Origin: Planotetraspora thailandica
Lineage (GTDB): Bacteria; Actinomycetota; Actinomycetes; Streptosporangiales; Streptosporangiaceae
DNA: 64,000 bases
Direction of reading: 5' to 3'
Assembly: GCF_016863335.1 (NCBI RefSeq)
Contig: NZ_BOOR01000051.1
Coordinates: forward strand, 1 to 64,000
Shown: positions 15,773 to 24,151 of the stretch, piece after piece
Numbering within the stretch: the stretch's first letter is position 1
Layout: every line of letters begins with the position of its first letter
The notes under the pieces: model-generated
Seen by the model: the letters and a program-made list of their open reading frames with translations, nothing else
What the model was told of the DNA's origin: nothing
The model's database searches: none
Translations under genes and position numbers: made by a program

Positions 15773-17320
15773 TCAGGCGAGCGGACCGGTGGCGGCCTCC
15801 GCGGCGGCTACTACCGCGCCGCTCGCCACCAGTTCGACGACGGCCTCGATCTCGGGTGCGAGGAACCGGTCGGGGCCGGGGCCGGAGACCGACTCGCGCA
15901 GCAGCGAGACCACCGCGCCGGTCCCTGACGCCGGCCGGTGCGGGGCCCGCAGGTCGATGGCGCGGGCGGCGGTGAGCACCTCGATGGCCAGCACCCGGGT
16001 CAGGCCGTCGAGGGCCCTGCGCAGCTTGCGCCCCGCCGACCAGCCCATGGACACGTGGTCCTCCTGCATCGCGGAGGACGGGATGGAGTCAACACTGGCA
16101 GGGGCGGCCAGTCGCTTCAGCTCCGAGACGATGGCGGCCTGCGTATACTGCGCGATCATGTGGCCGGAGTCGACGCCGGGGTCCGCGGCGAGGAACGCGG
16201 GCAACCCGTTGCTGCGCGCCACGTCGAGCATGCGGTCGGTCCTGCGCTCGGCGATCGACGCCACGTCGGCGACGGCGATGGCCAGGAAGTCCAGCACGTA
16301 GGCCACCGGAGCCCCGTGGAAGTTTCCGTTGGACTCCACCCGGCCGTCGGACAGCACCACGGGGTTGTCGATCGCGCTCGCCAGCTCGCGGCCTGCGACG
16401 AGCGCGGCGTGTGCGACGGTGTCCCGTGCCGCGCCCGCCACCTGCGGCGCGCAGCGCAGGGAGTACGCGTCCTGGACGCGAGTGCACGAGCCGTCCCGGT
16501 GCGACGCCATGATGCCCGAGCCGTCGAGCAGGCCGCGCATGTTGGCCGCGGCCGCCGCCTGGCCCGGATGCGGGCGCAGCGCCTGGAGGTCGGCGGAGAA
16601 GACGTAGTCGGTGCCGAGCAGCGCCTCGACGCTCATCGCGGCGCTGACGTCGGCCGTCTTGAGCAGCATGGTGAGGTCGTGGATGGCCAGGACGAGCATG
16701 CCGAGCATGCCGTCGGTGCCGTTGATGAGGGCCAGGCCCTCCTTCGCGGCCAGCTCGACGGGCTCGATGCCGCTCTGCTTGAGCGCCTCCTGCGCCGGCT
16801 TGACCTGCCCGTCCGCGGTGCGGACGACGCCCTCCCCCATGATCGTCAGGGCGACGTGGGACAGCGGGGCCAGATCGCCCGAGCAGCCGAGGCTGCCGTA
16901 TTCGTGGACCACGGGGGTGATGCCCGCGTTCAGCAGCGACTCCAGGACCCTCGCGGTCACGGGCCGCACCCCGGTGTGGCCGGTGGCCAGCGTGTGCAGC
17001 CGCAGCAACATCATCGCCCGGGTGACCTCGGTCTCCACCTCGGGACCCGAACCGGCCGCGTGGGAGCGCACGAGGCTGCGCTGGAGCTGCGCGCGCAGCG
17101 AGGGGTCGATGTGGCGGGTGGCGAGCGCGCCGAAGCCGGTCGAGACGCCGTAGGCGGGGGTGTCGGCCTCCGCCAGATCCTCGATCCTGCCGCGCGAGGC
17201 GGCCATCTCGGCGATCGCATCGTCGGTCAGGCGGACGGGCGCGCCGTCTCTCGCGACCCGGATGACGTCGCCGAAGGTCAGGGGCTCAGGCCCGACCGCC
17301 GTGGCCACGCTGTCGTGCAT
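15773..17320 (-). CDS. hutH: histidine ammonia-lyase
   Basis: 515 residues, normal for HutH. It deaminates L-histidine to urocanate, the first step of histidine use. The cofactor-forming tripeptide is C146-S147-G148 in YGSLGCSGDLAPLSH, where many enzymes have Ala-Ser-Gly; Cys-Ser-Gly also cyclises to MIO. The catalytic tyrosine region YGVSTGFG (Y57) and the QEDHVSMG motif are present. The ATG at 17320 has AGGAGAG nine bases upstream. No hutU, hutI or other hut gene is adjacent. An ArsR-type regulator lies directly upstream on the same strand and its frame overlaps the hutH start, so the two are probably co-transcribed. Confidence 0.92.
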   Translation of the reverse strand: MHDSVATAVGPEPLTFGDVIRVARDGAPVRLTDDAIAEMAASRGRIEDLAEADTPAYGVSTGFGALATRHIDPSLRAQLQRSLVRSHAAGSGPEVETEVTRAMMLLRLHTLATGHTGVRPVTARVLESLLNAGITPVVHEYGSLGCSGDLAPLSHVALTIMGEGVVRTADGQVKPAQEALKQSGIEPVELAAKEGLALINGTDGMLGMLVLAIHDLTMLLKTADVSAAMSVEALLGTDYVFSADLQALRPHPGQAAAAANMRGLLDGSGIMASHRDGSCTRVQDAYSLRCAPQVAGAARDTVAHAALVAGRELASAIDNPVVLSDGRVESNGNFHGAPVAYVLDFLAIAVADVASIAERRTDRMLDVARSNGLPAFLAADPGVDSGHMIAQYTQAAIVSELKRLAAPASVDSIPSSAMQEDHVSMGWSAGRKLRRALDGLTRVLAIEVLTAARAIDLRAPHRPASGTGAVVSLLRESVSGPGPDRFLAPEIEAVVELVASGAVVAAAEAATGPLA

Positions 17321-18116
17321 CGTCCCACTCTCCTGGAGCCTCAGGGGCTCTGTCCGTGCTCGAAGGCCCGCCGGCGACCCGGCCGTCCATGGTAACCAGC
17401 GTATTGCATGTTAGCTCCTTACATCCGAAGGTCTCCTCCAAGCCCTGCCTTCCCTCCGGGGTCAGCCGGAGCGCCCTGCGCGCGGCCCCCCGCTCCAGCC
17501 ACGACAGGTCGAGCAGGCGGTCGAGCAGGGCCGCGCCGAGCGCTCCGCCGAGGTGGGGCCGCCGCTCCAGCCAGTCGAGGCAGGCGGGGGCGAACCTGCG
17601 GCGCCTGAGCCGTACGGCGTCGACGTCGATCCCGAACCCGGCGAGGTGGTCCCGCCCCCGCGCGGTGACCTCCAGCGCGCCCTCCGCGGGCTCGATCAGG
17701 CGGCCCTCGCGCAGAAGAGCGTCGTAGAGCTCGACGCCGACCCGCCCCGCCAGGTGGTCGTAACAGGTGCGCGCCTCCCGCAACATGCGGGCCTGCCGGG
17801 ACTCCCGCAGCGACCGTACGGCAGGCCGGCCGCTGATCGCCGCCAGCACCTCCAGCACGTGGGCGACGTCGGGCCCGCCGAGCCGGTAGTAGCGGTGCCT
17901 GCCCTGGCTGATCATGGTCACCAGCCCGCCGTCGCGCAGCCGGGCCAGATGGGTGCTCGCGGTCTGGGCGGTCACCCCGGCGAGGCGGGCCAGCTCACCC
18001 GCCGCGAGCGCCCTGCCGTCCAGCAGGGCGGTGAGCATGGCGGCGCGGGTGGGGTCGGCGATCAGCGCTGCCACCGGGGCGATCTCGGCATCCCTGGCGA
18101 TGTATTCGGCGGGCAT
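17286..18116 (-). CDS. ArsR-type winged-helix regulator
   Basis: 276 residues. An ArsR winged helix occupies residues ~15-95 (ADPTRAAMLTALLDG, ELARLAGVTAQTASTHLARL, LVTMISQGRHRYYRL). No thiol metal site is visible in the recognition helix. The remainder is a second winged-helix-like segment ending RLTPEGRQGLEETFG, where close relatives usually stop. Here the frame runs on for ~45 extra residues, across the intergenic region and 35 bases into hutH. That overlap suggests translational coupling or a recent loss of the native stop. It is the likely local regulator of hutH. Confidence 0.8.
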   Translation of the reverse strand: MPAEYIARDAEIAPVAALIADPTRAAMLTALLDGRALAAGELARLAGVTAQTASTHLARLRDGGLVTMISQGRHRYYRLGGPDVAHVLEVLAAISGRPAVRSLRESRQARMLREARTCYDHLAGRVGVELYDALLREGRLIEPAEGALEVTARGRDHLAGFGIDVDAVRLRRRRFAPACLDWLERRPHLGGALGAALLDRLLDLSWLERGAARRALRLTPEGRQGLEETFGCKELTCNTLVTMDGRVAGGPSSTDRAPEAPGEWDDARQRGHGGRA

Positions 18117-18237
18117 GTTTCGACGCTAACCCACGCATGGTTCGTCCCCCGTCGAAGCATGCGCCTGTGCTGATTTTGGGAAGTGGGTGGAGATTCGCTA
18201 AAGTTCAACGCGTGAGTTCGCCCCCGGCGGGCGGCAC

Positions 18238-18309
18238 GCGGAAGTGGCTCAGTGGTAGAGCATCACCTTGCCAAGGTGAGGGTCGCGGGTTCGAATCCCG
18301 TCTTCCGCT
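18238..18309 (+). tRNA. tRNA-Gly(GCC)
   Basis: Acceptor GCGGAAG/CTTCCGC, loop with anticodon GCC inside CACCT/AGGTG, T-arm with TTCGAAT. CCA is not encoded. First gene of a Gly-Cys-Val cluster; an identical copy is at 51488. Confidence 0.97.
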
Positions 18310-18322
18310 CGGAGCTTCACAC

Positions 18323-18393
18323 GGTGGAGTGGCCGAGAGGCGAGGCAACGGCCTGCAAAGCCGTGTACACGGGTTCAAATCCCGTCTCCACCT
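18323..18393 (+). tRNA. tRNA-Cys(GCA)
   Basis: Acceptor GGTGGAG/CTCCACC, anticodon arm ACGGC-CTGCAAA-GCCGT (anticodon GCA), T-arm ACGGG/CCCGT. CCA is not encoded. It differs from the copy at 51592 by a compensated base-pair change in the anticodon stem. Confidence 0.97.
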
Positions 18394-18405
18394 CTGGTCG
18401 ATCGA

Positions 18406-18480
18406 GGGCGATTAGCTCAGCGGGAGAGCGCTTCCCTGACACGGAAGAGGTCACTGGTTCAATCCCAGTATCGCCCACCA
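18406..18480 (+). tRNA. tRNA-Val(GAC)
   Basis: Acceptor GGGCGAT/ATCGCCC, anticodon arm CTTCC-CTGACAC-GGAAG (anticodon GAC), CCA encoded. Identical to the copy at 51676. It reads GUC/GUU, complementing the CAC tRNA at 6425. Confidence 0.97.
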
Positions 18481-18490
18481 CATTTCCTCT

Positions 18491-18525
18491 GGCGATCACG
18501 CGTTTCCTGCGTGATCGCCTTTTTT
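18491..18525 (+). terminator. rho-independent terminator of tRNA cluster 1
   Basis: Perfect 11-base arms GGCGATCACGC/GCGTGATCGCC (18491-18501, 18509-18519) followed by TTTTTTG. It ends the tRNA transcript 10 bases after the CCA. Confidence 0.92.
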
Positions 18526-18567
18526 GTTCTCCCCTGCCGTGCCGTACGGGCATGCCCCCTCCCGGTG

Positions 18568-18594
18568 AGTAGTTAGTTAGTCAAAGCAACTACT
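18568..18594. promoter_or_regulatory. operator candidate of the MFS gene
   Basis: Inverted arms AGTAGTT (18568-18574) and AACTACT (18588-18594) flank a second AGTTAG copy. The A/T-rich dyad in GC-rich surroundings, 27 bases before the pump gene, resembles MarR/PadR-type drug-efflux operators. No such regulator gene is adjacent. Confidence 0.4.
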
Positions 18595-18620
18595 ATCTGG
18601 TCCGAGGAGGATGAGCACGC

Positions 18621-20342
18621 ATGTCTGATGCGAAGAGCTCCACGGACGCCCCCAAGGCGGGCAAGGCCAGGCGACTCGACCGCGACCACCCCCGCTACAA
18701 ATGGGTGGCGCTCTCCAACACCACGGTGGGCATGCTCCTGGCCACCGTGAACTCGTCGATCGTCATTATCTCCCTGCCGGCGATCTTCCGGGGGATCGGG
18801 CTGAACCCCCTTGAGCCGGGCAACGTGAGCTACCTGCTGTGGATGATCATGGGTTTCCTGCTGGTTTCCGCCGTGCTGGTGGTGCCCGCGGGGCGGCTCG
18901 GCGACATGTTCGGCCGGGTGCGGATCTACAACAGCGGGTTCGCGGTGTTCACGATCGCCTCGATCGCCTTGGCGGTCGACCCCCTCCACGGCGGGTCCGG
19001 GGCTCTCTGGCTCATCGGCTGGCGTCTGGTGCAGGGCGTGGGCGGCGCGATGTTGTTCTCCAACTCGACTGCGATCCTCACCGACGCGTTCCCGACGGAG
19101 CAGCGTGGCACGGCACTGGGCGTCAACCAGGTCGCCGCGATCGCCGGATCGTTCCTCGGCCTGATCATCGGCGGCCTGCTCGCTGAATGGGACTGGCGGG
19201 TCGTGTTCCTGGTCAGCGTGCCGATCGGCCTGGCCGGCACCATCTGGTCCTACGCGTCCCTGCGCGAACTCGGCGAGCGCCGCCCCGGGCGGCTCGACCT
19301 GCCGGGCAACATCACCTTCGCCGCGGGGCTGGGCGTCGTGCTGGCCGCCATCACCTACGGCATCCAGCCGTACGGCGGGCACGCCACGGGCTGGACCAAC
19401 CCCTACGTGCTGACCGGCATCGGCGTCGGCGTGCTGCTGCTGGCCGTGTTCTGCGTGATCGAGACCAAGGTCGCCGACCCCATGTTCCAGCTGTCCCTGT
19501 TCCGCATCCCGCAGTTCTCCGCGGGCAGCCTCGCCGTACTGCTGTCGGCGATCGGACGCGGCGGGCTGCAGTTCATGCTGATCATCTGGCTGCAGGGCAT
19601 CTGGTTGCCGCTGCACGGCTTCGCCTTCGAGGAGACCCCCCTGTGGGCGGGCATCTACATGCTGCCGCTGACCGTGGGGTTCCTGGCCGCGGGCCCGGTG
19701 TCCGGTTATCTGTCCGACCGGTACGGCCAGCGGTTGTTCGCCTCCGTGGGGCTGATCATCGTGGCCGCCGCGTTCGTCGGCCTTATGGTGCTGCCGGTCG
19801 ACTTCCCCTACTGGGTGTTCGCCGCGCTCCTGGCGATCAGTGGCATCGGCTCGGGGATCTTCTCCTCGCCCAACACCTCGCGGGTGATGAGCAGCGTGCC
19901 GGCCAACCAGCGGGGCGCCGCCGCCGGAATGCGCGGCACCTTCCAGAACTCCGGCCAGGCCCTGTCGATCGGCGTGTTCTTCTCGCTGCTCATCGTGGGC
20001 CTCGCCACCGGGCTGCCGAACGCGCTCACCTCGGGCCTCGAGTCGTCCGGGGTGCCCGCGGGCGTCGCCGAGTCGATCGGCCACCTGCCGCCGGTGGGCA
20101 GCCTGTTCGCCGCGTTCCTCGGGTTCAACCCGGTGAAGACCATCCTGCCGCCCGACGTGCTGCACGCTCTTCCCCCCGCCACGCAGGCCAGGCTCACCGG
20201 CAACGAGTTCTTCCCGAATCTCATCTCCGGCCCCGTCCACCAGGGGCTGTTCGTGGTCTTCTCCGCCGCCGCCGTCATGATGGTGGTCGGGGCGGCCGCC
20301 TCTTTGTTCGACGGCCGGAAGCGCCGAGTAACCGGCACATGA
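18621..20342 (+). CDS. MFS drug:H+ antiporter, DHA2 (EmrB/QacA) family
   Basis: 573 residues with about 14 hydrophobic segments. DHA2 landmarks are visible: a first helix with MLLATVNSSIVIISLPAI (motif D1-like), the loop VPAGRLGDMFGRVRIY (motif A), and motif C-like AAIAGSFLGLIIGG. GGAGG lies about 11 bases before the ATG at 18621. Such proteins export drugs or other hydrophobic compounds in exchange for protons across the inner membrane. The substrate is unknown. The dienelactone-hydrolase-like gene starts 91 bases downstream and may share the transcript. Confidence 0.88.
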   Translation: MSDAKSSTDAPKAGKARRLDRDHPRYKWVALSNTTVGMLLATVNSSIVIISLPAIFRGIGLNPLEPGNVSYLLWMIMGFLLVSAVLVVPAGRLGDMFGRVRIYNSGFAVFTIASIALAVDPLHGGSGALWLIGWRLVQGVGGAMLFSNSTAILTDAFPTEQRGTALGVNQVAAIAGSFLGLIIGGLLAEWDWRVVFLVSVPIGLAGTIWSYASLRELGERRPGRLDLPGNITFAAGLGVVLAAITYGIQPYGGHATGWTNPYVLTGIGVGVLLLAVFCVIETKVADPMFQLSLFRIPQFSAGSLAVLLSAIGRGGLQFMLIIWLQGIWLPLHGFAFEETPLWAGIYMLPLTVGFLAAGPVSGYLSDRYGQRLFASVGLIIVAAAFVGLMVLPVDFPYWVFAALLAISGIGSGIFSSPNTSRVMSSVPANQRGAAAGMRGTFQNSGQALSIGVFFSLLIVGLATGLPNALTSGLESSGVPAGVAESIGHLPPVGSLFAAFLGFNPVKTILPPDVLHALPPATQARLTGNEFFPNLISGPVHQGLFVVFSAAAVMMVVGAAASLFDGRKRRVTGT

Positions 20343-20433
20343 TCTGATGATCGCCGACGCAGCATCGCCTGACACGAATCCCACCCCGCCTGCGGGAACG
20401 GCTCCCGCGGCGTGATCGAACAGAGGAAACACG

Positions 20434-21177
20434 ATGAACGACGCCATTTGGGCCGGCACGGTCGCCCTGACCGGGCACGAGGGCGCGGAGCTCGAGGCCT
20501 ACCTGGCCCGCCCTCTCAGTGACACGCCGCGTGGTGGTGTGGTGGTGATCCACCACATGCCCGGTTACGACGCGGCCAACAAGGAGATCGTCCGGACCTT
20601 CGCGGTCAACGGCTACGCGGCCGTCTGCCCGAACCTCTACTCACGGGAGGGCGCGGGCGTCAGCCCCGACGACCAGGCCGCCGCCGCACGTGCCAAGGGG
20701 GGCGTGCCCGACGAGCAGCTCGTCGGCGACGTCGCGGGCTCGGCCGCCTACCTCAACGGGCTCGACCACGCCAACGGCAAGATCGGCGTGATCGGCTTCT
20801 GCTCCGGCGGGCGGCAGTCGTTCCTCGCCGCCTGCTCGCTCCAGATCGACGCGGCCGTGGACTGCTACGGCGCCTTCGTGGTCAACGAGCCGCCCGCGGA
20901 GATGAGCATGAAGGTGACCTCGCTGATCTCCAAGGCCGGCGACCTGTCCGCTCCGCTGCTCGGGCTGTTCGGCGCCGACGACTCCTTCCCCGGGCCGGAG
21001 GAGGTCGGCGTGCTGTCCGCCGAGCTGGACAAGCTGGGCAAGGAGCACGAGTTCCACAGCTACCCGGACGCCGGCCACGCGTTCTTCGCCGTCGACCGGC
21101 CCTCCTACCGTCCCGCGGCCGCCGTGGACGGATGGAAGAAGATCCTCGACTTCTACGGCCGTCACCTGAGCGCCTGA
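20434..21177 (+). CDS. dienelactone hydrolase family protein
   Basis: 247 residues, alpha/beta hydrolase of the DLH family (about 230-250 residues). The nucleophile is C123 in GVIGFCSGGRQ; the acid is D182 or D183 (LFGADDSF) and the histidine is H215 (PDAGHAFF). The family opens lactone rings, the model reaction being dienelactone to maleylacetate, but many relatives have other ester substrates. AGAGGA lies upstream of the ATG. It follows the MFS pump and precedes a small MCTY-type protein by 11 bases, so uptake or export and modification of one compound may be linked. Confidence 0.88.
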   Translation: MNDAIWAGTVALTGHEGAELEAYLARPLSDTPRGGVVVIHHMPGYDAANKEIVRTFAVNGYAAVCPNLYSREGAGVSPDDQAAAARAKGGVPDEQLVGDVAGSAAYLNGLDHANGKIGVIGFCSGGRQSFLAACSLQIDAAVDCYGAFVVNEPPAEMSMKVTSLISKAGDLSAPLLGLFGADDSFPGPEEVGVLSAELDKLGKEHEFHSYPDAGHAFFAVDRPSYRPAAAVDGWKKILDFYGRHLSA

Positions 21178-21188
21178 CGGGAGCCACG

Positions 21189-21476
21189 ATGTGCACGTAT
21201 CTCACCAAGAAGATCAAGCTCGACGGCGCCGCGAAGGGGGCCTCGGGCTGGTTCACCGTCAGTGACGGCGCGGTCTACGTCGACCACCCGTTCCACGCGT
21301 GCCACGAGCACACCCTGAACATCGACTTCACCAATCCGGGCGAGGGCCCGTCGGCGCGGGTCGCCGTCGAGCTCACCGAGGAAGCCGCGCTCGCCCTCAT
21401 CGAGGCCATCCAGACGGCCCTCGCCGCCGCGCCTCCCGGGCTCGCCTCGGCCTCCGGGCCGCGCGCCGCCTCGTGA
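21189..21476 (+). CDS. small conserved protein, DUF6295-like
   Basis: 95 residues from the ATG at 21189 (GGGAG five bases upstream). It starts MCTYLTKKIKLDG and contains GASGWF, VYVDHPFHA and TLNIDF, the pattern I associate with DUF6295. Conserved Cys2, two His and the acidic residues could hold a metal. No signal or membrane segment. It begins 11 bases after the dienelactone hydrolase gene and is surely in the same operon. Molecular role unknown. Confidence 0.7.
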   Translation: MCTYLTKKIKLDGAAKGASGWFTVSDGAVYVDHPFHACHEHTLNIDFTNPGEGPSARVAVELTEEAALALIEAIQTALAAAPPGLASASGPRAAS

Positions 21477-21513
21477 GGCCGGGCCGTACGGACCGGTTCC
21501 GGACCTGATGAGA

Positions 21514-21541
21514 CCGCCCCGCCGCTCGAGCGGCGGGGCGG
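21514..21541. terminator. bidirectional hairpin between convergent genes
   Basis: Exact 13-base arms (21514-21526 and 21529-21541) around CG, entirely G/C rich, between two genes whose ends face each other. Confidence 0.75.
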
Positions 21542-21554
21542 ATGGTTCACCGGG

Positions 21555-21785
21555 TCAGGCGTGCCCCGCGAGCTGGTCGAACAGATCGAGGGCCGCCTGG
21601 CGCACGTCGTCGGGGGCGACGCCGTCCAGAGCGCTGCGCGCCTGGGTCATGTCGCGGGTGGTCGCCAAGGTGATGGCAAGCGACTTGGCGGCCGCCTGGC
21701 GCAGTGAGCCGGCGGGAGCACTGTCTGCCAGCTCCTGGGCGCTCGTGGCGAGATCGAGGTTGTCCCTCTCGAGTGGGCTGGTCAC
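21555..21785 (-). CDS. small helical hypothetical protein
   Basis: 76 residues from a GTG with AGGAG six bases upstream. It is rich in Ala, Leu, Asp and Arg, predicted helical, with no signal, membrane span or cysteine. I do not recognise a family. It stands between the DLH operon and a secreted lipase, both of which end near it. Confidence 0.6.
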   Translation of the reverse strand: MTSPLERDNLDLATSAQELADSAPAGSLRQAAAKSLAITLATTRDMTQARSALDGVAPDDVRQAALDLFDQLAGHA

Positions 21786-21869
21786 CGGGGTCTCCTGGAG
21801 TGCTAGCGAATGGAGCCATTATCGGTCATCCCTGCCCCCGGTCGTCGCCGGCCCGCCCGCGGGACCGGA

Positions 21870-23120
21870 TCAGCCGAGCCAGGTCGCGACCTGGTTCATC
21901 GCCGAGGAGGCCCAGCCCAGCTCCAGGTGGTTGAGGCCGAGGATCGCGGGGGTCGCGCGGTTGGCGATCCCGTCGGGGGCGGTGCAGCTGGCGACGAACA
22001 CCGCGCCGTCGGAGGGCCCGGTGTGCTCGTTGTGCAGAAGCGCCATGTCGGGCGTGTTGCCGCAGAGCTGGTAGACCGGCACGCTCGCGGGAGTCCCCGC
22101 GTTGATCAGCGGCACGACCAGCGATCCCCGGTCGATCGCGTACTGGATGCCGCGGCCGGCCGTGTAGAAGCCCGTGCCCCCGTAGTAGGTGGTGTACCAG
22201 TCCTGCTCGGTGACCGGCAGCGGATAGACGTCGTCCCAGCGGTAGAGCATGTCGTCGGAGCCGGGATAGGCGTCGCCCTCGTAGCTCAGGTCGGTGTGCG
22301 TGCGCCACAGGCCGTAGCAGACCATCTTGGTGTGCGGAGCGGGCGCGTTGAGCGTGCCCCCACATTCCGGAAATATCGCGAAATCGTGGGTCCAGCCGTG
22401 CCGATATCCCCAGTCGAATCCCTTGTTGGGGCCGCCGAGCAGGATCAGCTTCCGCACGTCGCCCGCGTACGGCGTACCCCACGACTTGCGCAGGGACGAG
22501 ACGTACATGCGGGCGTTGAACGCGCCCTTGGACCAGCCGACCACGTCGACCTGCGCCGCGCCCGTCTTCGCCCGGATCAGGGCGACGGCGTCGCCGATCT
22601 GCTCCGACCAGTAGTAGCCGTCACCTGTCGTGTGGGGGAAGCCGATCGCGAAGACCTTGTAGCCCTTGCCGTTCAGGCTCTGCATGAGCCCCGTCGTCGG
22701 GCAGCTCGCCTGGCCGCAGCCGTACGCGCCCGCGGCGTTCGGGTTGGCCCATGCCTGGTCGGCGGTCTGGTTGGCGCCGTGCACCAGCAGGACAGGCACG
22801 GGCTTGGTCCCGGTCTGCCATCCCGGCGCGGAATAGAGGAGGAAGCGCGAGGAGTGCGGCCGGGCGACGTCGCCGAAGAAGTGCTTGGTCTGGCCCGTCT
22901 GGTCGCCGCGCCCGTCCGACGGATAGGTCTCCGCCTGGAAGCCGCTGGAGTTGTCCTTGTAGCGCTCGACGCGGGCCCAGCCGTTCTGGATCCCGGATGT
23001 GTAGGCGGCCTCCAGCGTGACCGAGGTCGTCGCGGCGGCGGGCGAGGACGGGGTCGCGAGCAGGGTGGCCGCCATCAGGCCCAGCGCCGCTGACAGCCGC
23101 CCCCAGGAACGTCGTTTCAT
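21870..23120 (-). CDS. secreted alpha/beta-hydrolase, lipase-like
   Basis: 416 residues with a Sec signal peptide (KRR start, hydrophobic 12-24, cleavage after the Pro/Ala-rich stretch near 30). The hydrolase core has PVLLVHGAN (oxyanion region, ~110) and the nucleophile elbow GWSKG (Ser ~197). A late LGLNHLELG supplies a candidate histidine. Several cysteines may form disulfides outside the cell. It resembles Streptomyces extracellular lipases/esterases of the lipase class 2 type. The substrate is unknown, and it is not clustered with a foldase or transporter. Confidence 0.72.
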   Translation of the reverse strand: MKRRSWGRLSAALGLMAATLLATPSSPAAATTSVTLEAAYTSGIQNGWARVERYKDNSSGFQAETYPSDGRGDQTGQTKHFFGDVARPHSSRFLLYSAPGWQTGTKPVPVLLVHGANQTADQAWANPNAAGAYGCGQASCPTTGLMQSLNGKGYKVFAIGFPHTTGDGYYWSEQIGDAVALIRAKTGAAQVDVVGWSKGAFNARMYVSSLRKSWGTPYAGDVRKLILLGGPNKGFDWGYRHGWTHDFAIFPECGGTLNAPAPHTKMVCYGLWRTHTDLSYEGDAYPGSDDMLYRWDDVYPLPVTEQDWYTTYYGGTGFYTAGRGIQYAIDRGSLVVPLINAGTPASVPVYQLCGNTPDMALLHNEHTGPSDGAVFVASCTAPDGIANRATPAILGLNHLELGWASSAMNQVATWLG

Positions 23121-23233
23121 CGCATCTCCCTCTACGGTTGTTCGGGCACACGTTCGCCCGGCGCGGGAGACCGATCAATGTGGGCGGCACACATGCCGGC
23201 GCCGCCGCCGATGGCGGAGGCCCGGCCTTCAGG

Positions 23234-24136
23234 TCATAGGGCGGCGAGGAATGCCTGGGCGAGCTCCAGCAGGTGGTCGTCGTCGCGGGCGGTGAGCTGG
23301 AGGTCCACGAAGACCTCATGGACTCCCGCGGCCTTCACGGCGGACAGGTAGCCGGCGATCTGCGCGACCGTCCCCGTCCGCGGCACCCGGGCGTCGGGGG
23401 CGGGCTCCTCGGTGACGATCGGGTTGCAGCGCAGCGCCACCCGGATCTCGTCGGGGTCGCGGCCCGCCCGCCGCGCGCTTTCGCGGATGGTGTCCCACAT
23501 GGACGTCAGCACCGGGATCGGCAACGCCGCGGGCAGCCAGCCGTCGGCTCTGCGCCCGACCCGTTCCAGCGCGGCGGGGGTGAACCCGGACAGGTAGACC
23601 GGGAGCCTACCCGCGGGCTTGGGGAAGATGTGGCTGGGCGTGATCGCCCATCGGTCGTCCTCGTACGCCACCGGATCGGCGGTCCAGACGGCGTGAAGCA
23701 CGTCGAGGACAGCGTCCAGGCGCGACCCTCGGGATCGCCAGGGCACTCCGACGGCCGCGTATTCATCGGACGACCAGCCCAGGCCGAGCCCGGCACGCAG
23801 CCGGCCGCCGCTCAGCTGGTCGACCGTGGCGAGCGAGCGGGCCAGCAGGACGGGCGGGTACCAGCAGGCGTTGAGCACGCTGCTGCCGAGCCGTACACGC
23901 GTGGTGACCGCGGCGGCGACCGACAGCACGGCGATCGGATCGAGGAAGACCCGGTGGGCCTCGGGGATCGTGCCGTCTCCGCCGGGATAGCGATCCTTGG
24001 GCGCGAGCGGGGTCATGAGGCGGTCGCCGACCCACAGGCTCGCGAATCCGAGCGACTCGGCCTCCCGCGCCACGTGCCGCACGCTGTCGAGTGACGCGAA
24101 ACGCCCGTACTGGGCGAGTGCCAGACCGATCTCCAC
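23234..24136 (-). CDS. LLM-class F420-dependent oxidoreductase
   Basis: 300 residues, a bacterial-luciferase-like TIM barrel: start EIGLALAQYG, then SLWVGDRLM, VRLGSSVLNACWYPPVLLARS, LSGGRLRAGLGLGWSSDEY and a late NPIVTEE. The Gly-rich RAGLGLGWS segment and lack of an FMN monooxygenase partner fit the F420-using subgroup, common in actinomycetes. It probably transfers hydride from F420H2 to an unknown substrate. The methyltransferase gene ends 15 bases before its start region, so both are probably transcribed together. Confidence 0.82.
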   Translation of the reverse strand: MEIGLALAQYGRFASLDSVRHVAREAESLGFASLWVGDRLMTPLAPKDRYPGGDGTIPEAHRVFLDPIAVLSVAAAVTTRVRLGSSVLNACWYPPVLLARSLATVDQLSGGRLRAGLGLGWSSDEYAAVGVPWRSRGSRLDAVLDVLHAVWTADPVAYEDDRWAITPSHIFPKPAGRLPVYLSGFTPAALERVGRRADGWLPAALPIPVLTSMWDTIRESARRAGRDPDEIRVALRCNPIVTEEPAPDARVPRTGTVAQIAGYLSAVKAAGVHEVFVDLQLTARDDDHLLELAQAFLAAL

Positions 24137-24151
24137 GCGGGATCCTCGCTG

